Assembly (NCBI GenBank): GCA_950097015.1
Contig: CATNEN010000001.1
Location: forward strand, 21,443,501 to 21,507,500
Source of the DNA: Macrostomum hystrix
Lineage: Eukaryota > Platyhelminthes > Macrostomidae
Length of the DNA stretch: 64,000 bases
Direction: 5' to 3'
How positions within the stretch are numbered: position 1 is the stretch's first letter; every line of letters begins with the position of its first letter. This document shows positions 36,501 through 48,500 of the stretch, piece after piece. The position numbers were made by a program, and so were the translations under genes. The notes beneath the pieces are model-generated. The model was not told where the DNA came from, did not search any database, and saw only the letters and a list, made by a program, of their open reading frames with translations.

Positions 36501-39500
36501 ATCTGACCATCACTCCACTGACATCCTGACCATCACTCCACTGGCAATCTGACCATCATTCCACTGACATCCTGACCATCACTCCACTGACATCCTGACC
36601 ATCATTCCACGGACATCCTGACCATCATTCCACGGACATCCTGACCATCACTCCACTGGCAATCTGACCATCATTCCACTGACATCCTGACCATCATTCC
36701 ACTGACATCCTGACCATCACTCCACTGGCAATCTGACCATCATTCCATTGACATCCTGACCATCACTCCACTGACATCTTGACCATCATTCCACTGACAT
36801 CCTGACCATCATTCCACTGACATCCTGACGCTCATTCTACTGAGATCCTGACCATCATTCCACTGACATCCTGACCATCATTCTACTGACATCCTGACCA
36901 TCATTCTACTGACATCCTGACCATCATTCTACTGACATCCTGACGCTCATTCTACTGACATCCTGACCATCATTCTACTGACATCCTGACCATCATTCCA
37001 CTGACATCCTGACCATCATTCCACTGACATCATGACCATCATTCCACTGACATCCTGACCATCATTCCACTGACATCCTGACGCTCATTCTACTGACATC
37101 CTGACCATCATTCTACTGACATCCTGACGCTCATTCTACTGACATCCTGACCATCATTCTACTGACATCCTGACCATCATTCCACTGACATCCTGACCAT
37201 CATTCCACTGACATCATGACCATCATTCCACTGACATCCTGACCATCATTCCACTGACATCCTGACGCTCATTCTACTGACATTTCGATGATTGACAATG
37301 GCATTCTGTTTGTTTTACGCATGAATGTACTCGTACGGTGATGGCTAACCATAGTTATTTCACTACTCAGGTGTTGGGTACTAATTAAATTTTCTTTCCT
37401 GCAAACTATATTTTATTGTTAAGACGGAAACGCAGGAGGAAACGCCAGAAACAACATTCGATAGTCAGAAGGAAGCTACGAAAGAGGTATTATTTGAGCA
37501 AAACCACTTTCAAACAGCGATAAGCAGCTAGCTCTCAGTTTAAATCATGATCCGCGCGCTACTCCACGTTTTGTCGAAGCTAAAACTAAAGTTTTTAAAC
37601 ATTGGATGGATCCGCATGGGTCAAATAAACAATCACTTAACTGTTTCTTATTTTTTAACTCAACAAAATCGAGCTCGTAAATAAATAACTTAAATAACTC
37701 GTATTTTGCTTTATTCTGCGTTAAAAATGGAGAATCCGTCTCTGCTAAAAATAGCACACAAGGGAGTGTCCCAATCGATCGTCAGTTCGAACCATATCGA
37801 TCGCAGCTTACTTTCTCTTTTATAAAAATAGCCGCGTCCAAAGTTCAACTGCAACCCCTGTTTACAGCTAGGCTCAAAGCAGTGGACTACTTCGACTGCC
37901 ACAGACGATTACTTATTCAGAAAGGAGTCATCACTGCAGCAGGAGCAGTCGAGCCACCAGCCCGAAGATCCATTCGCCGACTCCTACAATCAGGCGCAAT
38001 TCGTTGACTTCGAGGATGCCATGACAACCGCAGCTGCGGCGGCGGCTGCGGCGTCGTCTTCTCGCAAATCGGTGCAGTTTGATCTGCCGAAGTTGGTCCG
38101 CTCGCGGGAGCCCACTGATCTCGAAGGTGTTGACGTCAACTCACCCACCGGGCGCATCTTCGCTGAAATGGTGCAGCACCAGCGGGTCAGTAGAGCGCTG
38201 CTTCGCTTCGACTTCGCCAAAGTGAGTGACGAAGAGGACCGGGAAATGGAAGATGATGATGAGGAGGAAGAGGAGGAAGAGTCTGAAGACGACTCCGACG
38301 AGAGCGGAGGCGTTGACGAGCGGCGTGAGCTGACCGAGGTGGTGGTGTCAAAGGTTGATTCTAACTACAATCATAACATGCCTAACCCACCGGTGGAGGG
38401 TGCCAGTAACACAGTCATTGGAAGGGATCGCACAGACTCTCCTGAATTGCCGCCGCTCGACCGCAGATTCGCCCGCACCAGGTCGGGCCGCATTCTGCCA
38501 CGGGTAGAACAACGAGTTCGCTTCCCGAGCAACAACCTGGCAGCGACGGCACATATGGAGCTGCCTTTGGCGACTCCGGTCAGTTCCATGTCACCTTCCC
38601 GATTAGTGCTTCCACAGCTAGTCTCAACCCAGTCGTCGCAAGTCAGTGTCGACGCACCTGAAGATACGCTGGCAAATCCGCAACTTCCGAAAATGCCTCA
38701 TCGGCATTCAAAGCGTCATTCAAAGCGTCTCAAGCAACATCATCCTCAACTGCCGGTGATTCTATCGCCATCAACTGACGAGGCGACAGAGCAGCGAGGC
38801 TTCGTCTCTCGAAGTGTCACAAAAGACAGCGGCTTTCACGACAGCAATATGCAAAATCAGGATGACGATGCATCGCCATCATCTGAGGTTTCTGATTACA
38901 GCGAAGCAAGAACTTCTACAAAGAGACGTCGGAAACGAAGAGCTCAGAGAAGAGGACCACATGAGTCTACTGACGCTGCGGCCTCAGCCTTCATCGATCT
39001 GCAAGAATCGCCCAAGGATGCGGACAGCGTCAGTACTTGTGCAGTAAAACCAATCGAAAAGTAACGATTCCTCATTCAACTGATAGGCAGGCTGATCAGC
39101 TGTCAGCGTGGTTAGCAGCACGTGTCACCGTTTCCTCCTGCAAATTTCATCAGTAGGAAACTATAGAACTTGCCTTTCAGTGTTTGCTGATAAGTAGATG
39201 GTCATGGTCCATGCTAGTTTTGAACTCTTTTGCATTATGAAGGATTGTTACAGCAAGGCATGCCGACAAGCATTAATTTAAAACTGCCAGGTTTTTTATG
39301 GCTCTGCATTGTGTTTGCTGTAACTAACGATGCGCTATTGCATGCTAACGAATGGTGCCGGTTATAACAATTTTATACAGAATATTTTTTGCACTCATTG
39401 ACATTTCCTAACTCACAGATTAACTATTTTGTTGCTTAGTCAGTAAAACTCAGACGAAATAAGAAATAATTAATAGTCTCACCGTTTCTCGTTATTTAGT

Positions 39501-42500
39501 GACAGGTCTGATCCACTCATAATTTGATTATGGTTTTGCTGAGTGCACTCATTGGTCACCAGAAAACGACGTTAACTATAACTTTAGTTTTTAACGCAGC
39601 ACAAATGGATCATGGTTAAGCGATTTGTGACTTTGAAACATTTAACGCAACACTTCGCTAGACTCTTTATGCAAACATATAATTAACTTCCTCAAAATCG
39701 CAGGACTATGAAGGCCGGGCAAGCTCAAAGAAGATCGAGGAAGAGGAGGAGGCGGAGAAGGCACCGGAGCTCAAAGAGTTGACCAAGAACCGAGCGTGAG
39801 TCATTCAATTCATTTTTGGTTTTCCGAGCACTCACAAAATCTGAATTTTTTCTTGCTATTATGAATACTCAATATTCAAGATAATTTATTTTTACTCGAC
39901 AAATCGATTCGAACCCCAGTCTCTAGAGTAAATTACTGTTAAGTCACTGCGCTAGACCGCTGCGCCACGCACACCCTACTTCTTCCGCAGCGTGATGGCC
40001 CTATTTAAAAAGTACGCCTCGGACAAAGAGGGCAAGGACGGCGTGAACGCGCTCAGCCTGTACCAGGAGACGCTGGAGTTTCTCGACTTGCCTCCTGGCG
40101 TTGGAGAAAAGGCCAAGAAGAAGCGCGATGGCAACGCGCTCTACCTGTACAAAACCTACCTGGAGAAGGGCAGCAAGCGGCGGGTCGAGGTGACCAACGA
40201 GCGGTTGCAGCAGCGGCTGACAGTTGACAAGGATCGCCCGAAGACGCCAACGCTGAAGGATTTGTCATCTCACCTCCACGCCAAGCTCAACCTGCTGTTT
40301 GCCAACTTCTGGCAGGTGAGACAATAGATCTTCACTTTTAAATAAATCCCAGAGTTTAGGATTGTTGAGTTAGACTTCTAAATCTGAGCTTGAACTAGTC
40401 TACCAAGACATGTATTATTACTAGTATAGTTGTTCCACTCAGCCGGTCTACTTCAAGTAGTAGAGTAGAAAACGAACTCGTTTGTTAAATTATGATTTCA
40501 GGTCGTGTCTAAAAAAGGAGTAAGTGAGCAAGATGATAATTATTGACCATTTAACTCGATTTCAATGTAAAATTTCTTTTTCTAAGTTCGCTATGCCTTG
40601 TTTATGTAATTTGCATCGTAATGCACGCACAAAAATGGTTGGCTGTGTCTATCGCTTAAATCAGGGGTAGGCAAACTTATTTGCTAGCGGGCCAAAGAGA
40701 GAACCTAAAAGACGACAGCGGGCCGCATTGACTGTAGAAATATGAGACACGGGAGAGATTAGACACGGGAGAGATGTGACACGGGAGAGATTAGACAGGG
40801 GAGAGATTAGACACGGGAGAGATGAGACACAGGAAAGATGGGACACGAGAGATGAGACACGGGAGAGATAAGACGGGGAGAGATTAGACACGGGAGAGAT
40901 TAGACACGGGAGAGATTAGACACGGGAGAGATAAGACACGGGAGAGATTAGAAACGGGAGAGATTAGACACGGGAGAGATTAGACACGGGAGAGATTAGA
41001 AACGGGAGAGATTAGACACGAGAGAGATTAGACACGGGAGAAATTAGATACGAGAGCGATAAGACAGAGGAGAGATTAGATACGGGAGAGATTAGACACG
41101 GGAGAGATTAGACAGGGGAGAGATGAGACACAGGAAAGATGGGACACGAGAGAGATGAGACACGGGAGAGATTAGACACGGGAGAGATTAGGCACGGGAG
41201 AGATAAGACGGGGAGAGATTAGACACGGGAGAGATTAGACACGGGAGAGATTAGAAACGGGAGATATTAGACACGGGAGAGATTAGACACGGGAGAGATA
41301 AGACACGGGAGAGATAAGACACGGGAGAGATAAGACAGAGGAGAGATTAGAAACGGGAGAGATTAGACACGGGAGAGATTAGACACGGGAGAGATTAGAT
41401 ACGAGAGCGATAACACAGAGGAGAGATTAGACACGAGAGAGATTAAACAGGACACTGTAGATGTCAGAAGGGGCAACGGGCTGGATTTGGGAGCTTCGAG
41501 GGCCGCATCTGGCCCGCGGGCCGGAGTTTGCCGACCCCTGGCTTAAATAGTCCTTTTTATTTGAGTTTGTAGTTTCCGTCCGCTAAATTCTAGAAAGTTT
41601 TGAGCGAGAAATAGCAAAATTCTCTTGACAGGGAGTTGTCGATACATGAAGGCATTTGTGACAACTGTTCTACCTGTAGGGCATTCGTTTTCAATCTTTG
41701 CATGTTTCTTTTGTAAATCCTTTTCAATTGTTTCTGAACTGTGCATGTGAATTTTGAAACCTTGTCATGCCAGCCTTATACTATCAGTGCTGATCAGTGT
41801 GGAGGCGTATAGCAAATACTCTTTTCTGGGGATAAGAAAAAGGTTGCGACCTATTAGGGGGTTCCACCATGGATTCGAAGGGCTCTATTGTGGATTTGAA
41901 GGGCTATATCGTGGATTTGAAGAGCTATATCGTGGATTCGAAGGGCTATATCATGGATTTGAAGGGCTATATCATGGATTCGAAGGGCTCTATCATGGAT
42001 TTGAAGGGTTATATCATGGATTTGAAGGGTGCCCCTAGAGAGAAGTCAGTTATCTGATTGACCGTTGTCCCTGACTACGCCGCAGCTACTGTTAGTAGCA
42101 GTGATGCATTTTTTCAGTCGAAATTCATCAGAAGTTACGAAAGTCGTGCATTCACTCTTCCAGTTCCAGTCAGAGGAGATGGGCATTGACATGACTGCGC
42201 TGAAGAACATGTCCGAGAAGGAGTTGCGCATGCGAGCTGACCTCGAAGTTGGAGCTGGGGCGAAGCGCGGCAAAAAGGTTTGTCAAATAGTTATTTTTTG
42301 CTTCTCTAAGTAGACGCCAAGGAATGCTAATAATTGTAGCAAAAAAGAATAGTTTCATGGATTTTTCTGCCTTACGAGCTGGTTTATAACAGTAGGACTA
42401 CCACGCCGTTTTTTATACCACGGGGGTAATTTCTAAATACCTGGGTTTCGAGGCCCCGACGCCGACAGCACCGTCGCTGGGTGCCTCCAGCTGTCTATGA

Positions 42501-45500
42501 AGTCCTTAAAGCGAAATTCCCCATAATTTCACTGATCAAGCATCGATATTGGGCTACAATAAACAACTAATTGTTGAAGGTCTAGCAGATCCGTTTAGAA
42601 AATGCAGGCCGATTCGGGCGACGTGCTGATAGTTTTGAAGGCCTGGCAGTGCCGCACTGAGGTATGAAATACACTAGCGCTAATGGGAAAAAATATGACC
42701 TTCGGCCAGAACCATGGAATATCTCGACGGTCTGCAGGGCTGGCGACATGATTCTTGTTTCAGAAGATGCGCCAAAAAAGTTGACCCGTGTTCTTAAGTT
42801 TCGTGTGCTTGCGTTCCTCTCTGCTCGGGTACAGCACAAATAATTGTCACGGGGGAAATACCCTATTGGTAGTTTTAACTGTTAGACCAAATTACAGCAT
42901 TAAAAAAATTAAATATTTTGGGCCCACTCCACTTTAACAATGATTTTTTTCCTTAAAGTTGGATTCGAGTGTTTTCTACTCCCATTGCTAATTATCTCAA
43001 CCTATAACCACAATATCTGCTCATTGTAAAATAATCAGCATGTCCGCTTCTTGCCCATAATTTCAGTTTTCTTATTTATGCTTTTTGCATTTTTGTGCTG
43101 TAATTAACTGTAATTAATTAGATTCAGTTCATTAACATGTCAATAACATTCGGCCACCCTGGGTGCAAAACCGGCTTGCAGTCCGACCCACCAGGTGTGA
43201 GTCTCAGGTCCGACATCGATAAACATCAAAGGAGCCGCCGCCGCACCCGCCGCGGCGTCAATTCAAATGACGACGATTTTATGGCCGTCTTTGATCTCGC
43301 CGCCGCTCTGCCTCGCGGCGGTGGCGGCGGAGGCGGCTTTGGAGGCAGGAGAAGGGTCTACGACCTGACCGACCTGTCAAAGTACATCACGCACCCGATA
43401 TCAAACTTGCTGAGAGACTTTGTCCAGGTATTTTAAAGCGGCGCCTTTGATCCTTGCCACTATCATTACTCTCTCTTCCTCTGAGATCAACATGAGCACA
43501 ATTATCCATTTGAGAAGAGAAAGAACTGCCATTACAAACAGAATATCCTAATTTGCACTACTTAAAGTAGCAACTGTGCGTTGCCTTTCGACCCATCCTG
43601 ATTTCACTGCCTCTTGAACGAACTTCCCATCACCAAATAAATTTATTCACTTGGGCACAGTAGCTCTGCTGGCACCTGATTTTCCTCTGCACTGTCACGC
43701 ACACCTGACAAAAGAGTACAGTGCGACTGAGTCGCAGCCTTGCCGCTCTCACCGGTGCTGGCCGAGTCAGAAAATCAAAACCAAGAAGACGGCGCAAAGT
43801 AAGACTCTGAGGTTCTCCATGCAATACTCTTGCACAGAATACTTTTAGTATCTTCCGTAGTTGGTGCTATTTTCCTCACATTTTCTCACACTAAACCTTA
43901 AATTTTAAGACAACGATTTTTACGCTGCTACTGCTAGCAGTAGACAAGTAGTATAGTTTGCATTTTATTAACTTTTTTATTTTCATTCTTTTCAAATGTT
44001 ACGTCAGTTCTGTAGTGTTCAGCGAAAATGTAAGACAACAAGCTTATTTCATCTCTATACTGGTCAAGTAGCAATTTATGTTCATAAGAAAACTACATTT
44101 TTTGTTCAGGAGACAAGCAACCACGCTAGTCATAGCAACCACCAACTGGACGCCTCAAATGCGAGCTCATTGCTGGGCTATTCTAAGGTCTCAGACAGAA
44201 GCCGGCAACGCTTTCTTGTTTTAAATGAAGAGTGGCAAATTTCTTGTGTGCTTGTTTGCTTTTTTTAATCTGTCTTTTGATAGCTATCTTAGATTTATTG
44301 AAATCAATGAAATTCATCACTTTAGTTTTAGACCGCCAATTCGAATAGTTAGATTTTTTAATTCAAACTATCGTGAAAATTGAGAGAAAATTTCGCTTTA
44401 CTTACTTTCGCTTCCTCTACTCAACTTCACTACTATAGGGTCCTACTTTAAGTAGGATAAAGTGCAATTTGTTTCTATAACTTATCATGCCACATGTAAA
44501 GTTTAATCAAAGATCAAGAATTTATTGCGATGAAAACTATGACTCATAATTACATTTTTGTATTGATAAAAATCGCAGCGCGACACAACTGCGAAAGGAA
44601 TCAAGGCATCGAAAAAGTACACCAAGGTAAAAAAACCTTTAGTCAAATACAGTTTTTTGCAGCCTTTCCCATGAGCACATTGCCTAGAAACTATACGAGT
44701 GCGCTGAAAACATCTTGCTATACCTTTTGTGTACTGTGCATTCTATTTTTGTATTCTTTGAAATGTCTTATTTCAAACACGCCTCACTTTGCTTGAAGTA
44801 CCTACGACACCTGACAGCTTTCACACAAATCTATATTTTTAGAACTGTTTTGGATAAAAGTTTTTTGCATACCTTATAAATACGATATCTAGAAAGCTTC
44901 TTTTGAGAATGAGTTTTTTTGTCCTTTTGTATATTTTTATACGCTATCATTTACATTATAATCACGCATCGTACTGATAAAAATATAAACAGACTGATCT
45001 TTTAAGAAACGATTGTAAAACTTAGTTGAAAAGTTTTCTACGAATTTTAGCACGTGGCATGCACTTAAAAAACTACAATCTAGTAGACAAAAGCACTTTC
45101 GGTGTAATTTAAATTGGCGCCGGAAAGCGTTACAAAAAATCCAGAAATTTCTAAACGACTAAAACACCGAAACAGGCAACTGGAAAAGCGCCGCCAACAA
45201 AGGAGGACAAGGTGGAGTTCCTGGTGGCGCTGGAGAAAAATCTTAGCGGTCCCCTATCGCTGCAGATGCTTTACTTTTATCGCTACCTGATGCAGTACGC
45301 TGTGCAGGACAAAGTGCCTCATCTCGATAAGAATCTCTTCTTCTATGTTGAGGCTCAGAAGTACAAGGTAAGATATTGCAGTCACATATCTTTGGCAGGA
45401 TTTCTAGACTCCAAATCGCAATCTTATCAATTATTGCATGGAACCTTCAGGAATTTGCTCAGGGCGGCTGTGACGAAGAATTTCTTAAGCGCAAGATTCA

Positions 45501-48500
45501 CGTCATCAGCAGCATCTTCTTGGAGTCCGTGTTTCCCCCGCCGCTGCAGGTGAAAAAAACTGCTCAGTATCAAAATGTCACCTTCAAGTAGATATAAGTA
45601 CAAATTTTAAAGACTGGCAGGTGAATGCTCTCTTGTCTATGGCCAAACTCCCTCCCCGCACCGCCCAGATAACAATCAGCAACGACCTGCACCAGCGCAC
45701 CCTGCGCAACGCACAGAAGTACTCCAGCCCAAAGCACAAGGAGGAAATGAGCCCGACCATATTCGACGAGGCCCAGTTTGCGGTGTTCAAAGAGATGCTG
45801 CCTTACTGGGCAGGGTTCATGAAGCAGTGGACATCTGCTGGCAAGGAGTACAGGCCAGGTGAGAGCGGTCACATGAACCCATCTGTTGTTTATTTCGACC
45901 ACTGCCTATTTCTCCCACTCTGTCTATTTCTCCCTATCTGTCTATTTCTCCCACTCTGTCTATTTCTCCCTTATCTGTCTATTTCCCCCACTCTGTCTAT
46001 TTCTCCCACTCTGTCTATTTCTCCCACTCTGTCTATTTCTCCCACTCTGTCTATTTCTCCCTATCTGTCTATTTCTCCCTATCTGTCTATTTCTCCCACT
46101 CTGTCTACTTCTCCCACTCTGTCTATTTCTCCCTATCTGTCTATTTCTCCCTTATCTGTCTATTTCTCCCACTCTGTCTATTTCTCCCACTCTGTCTATT
46201 TCTCCCACTCTGTCTATTTCTCCCACTCTGTCTATTTCTCACAATCTGTCTATTTCTCCCTATCTGTCTATTTCTCACAATCTGTCTATTTCTCCCAATC
46301 TGTCTATTTCTCACACTCTGTCTATTTCTCCCAATCTGTCTATTTCTCCCAATCTGTCTATTTCTCCCACTCTGTCTATTTCTCACAATCTGTCTATTTC
46401 TCCCAATCTGTCTATTTCTCCCACTCTGTCTATTTCTCCCACTCTGTCTACTTCTCCCACTCTGTCTATTTCTCCCTATCTGTCTATTTCTCCCACTCTG
46501 TCTACTTCTCCCACTCTGTCTATTTCTCCCACTCTGTCTATTTCTCCCACTCTGTCTATTTCTCCCACTCTGTCTATTTCTCCCACTCTGTCTATTTCTC
46601 ACAATCTGTCTATTTCTCCCTATCTGTCTATTTCTCACAATCTGTCTATTTCTCCCAATCTGTCTATTTCTCCCACTCTGTCTATTTCTCCCACTCTGTC
46701 TACTTCTCCCACTCTGTCTATTTCTCCCTATCTGCCTATTTCTCCCTATCTGCCTATTTCTCCCACTCTGTCTATTTCTCACACTCTGTCTATTTCTCCC
46801 AATCTGTCTATTTCTCCCAATCTGTCTATTTCTCCCACTCTGTCTATTTCTCACAATCTGTCTATTTCTCCCAATCTGTCTATTTCTCCCACTCTGTCTA
46901 TTTCTCCCACTCTGTCTACTTCTCCCACTCTGTCTATTTCTCCCTATCTGTCTATTTCTCCCACTCTGTCTACTTCTCCCACTCTGTCTATTTCTCCCAC
47001 TCTGTCTATTTCTCCCACTCTGTCTATTTCTCCCACTCTGTCTATTTCTCCCACTCTGTCTATTTCTCACAATCTGTCTATTTCTCCCTATCTGTCTATT
47101 TCTCACAATCTGTCTATTTCTCCCAATCTGTCTATTTCTCCCACTCTGTCTATTTCTCCCACTCTGTCTACTTCTCCCACTCTGTCTATTTCTCCCTATC
47201 TGCCTATTTCTCCCTATCTGCCTATTTCTCCCACTCTGTCTATTTCTCCCACTCTGTCTATTTCTCCCACTCTGTCTACTTCTCCCACTCTGTCTATTTC
47301 TCCCTATCTGCCTATTTCTCCCTATCTGTCTATTTCTCCCACTCTGTCTATTTCTCCCACTCTGTCTACTTCTCCCACTCTGCCTATTTCTCCCACTCTG
47401 TCTATTTCTCCCACTCTGCCTATTTCTCCCACTCTGTCTACTTCTCCCACTCTGTCTATTTCTCCCTATCTGCCTATTTCTCCCAATCTGCCTATTTCTC
47501 CCACTCTGTCTACTTCTCCCACTCTGTCTATTTCTCCCACTCTGTCAATTTCTCCCACTCTGTCTATTTCTCCCAATCTGTCTATTTCTCCCACTCTGTC
47601 TATTTCTCCCACTCTGTCTATTTCTCCCAATCTGTCTATTTCTCCCAATCTGCCTATTTCTCCCACTCTGTCTATTTCTCACAATCTGTCTATTTCTCCC
47701 TATCTGTCTATTTCTCCCAATCTGCCTATTTCTCCCACTCTGTCTATATTTCTCCCTATCTGTCTATTTCTCCCACTCTGTCTATTTCTCCCACTCTGTC
47801 TATTTCTCCCACTCTGTCTTTTCCCTCATTGACTGTCTCCCATATTGCAGTTGTGGAGTTGTTGTCATTAGTTACAAAAGCAACTGCTAGAAGCCAACAC
47901 AAATAAATATTTTTCAGTTCCATTTCAAAGCTTCTGGAAGCTGTGCTGTAAGAATAAAACTGATTGCACTATTTCTCACCTGTAACACCCTGTATTCAAA
48001 TGCTTTACCACCTGAAGCAAACTCACGCAGTAAATTTCCAAATCAAACTATTACTTTGGGCACAGAATATCGTTATTGTTCATTGCTTATTTTATCCATA
48101 TTTTTTAAACAAATATTTAAAATGCAATGATTTGTCTAAAAAGAAAATCTGATAAAACTGACATTGTAATTTGATCATACGAGCGTATATTGAGTCAATT
48201 TATCTAAACGACAAGAGATAAGGAGGGGTTTGGAGGGTAAAAGGAGTGAGGAGGGGCCATGAGAGGGTAAGAGGGGTAAGGAAAGAGAGACAAAGACTGA
48301 GCCAATCAGAGACAATGGAGGGAAGAGAGAAAGGAAGGTTAGCTAGATTACTCAGAGAAAGGGACAAGTAATCATAATCTTATCGTTCGATTTTGTACAT
48401 GTGCTGTACAATGCAACAAAAGTCTCACGCACATTCTGCTCTACACTGTATGCTACACTATACAAACCAATGCTAGATACTTTATCACAAAATTTAATAT

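Noticed and set aside
45886-47832. Plus-strand 648-aa and minus-strand 321-aa ORFs
   Set aside because: Pure 18-bp satellite translation; only 45621-45858 of the overlapping 761-aa ORF is a real exon.
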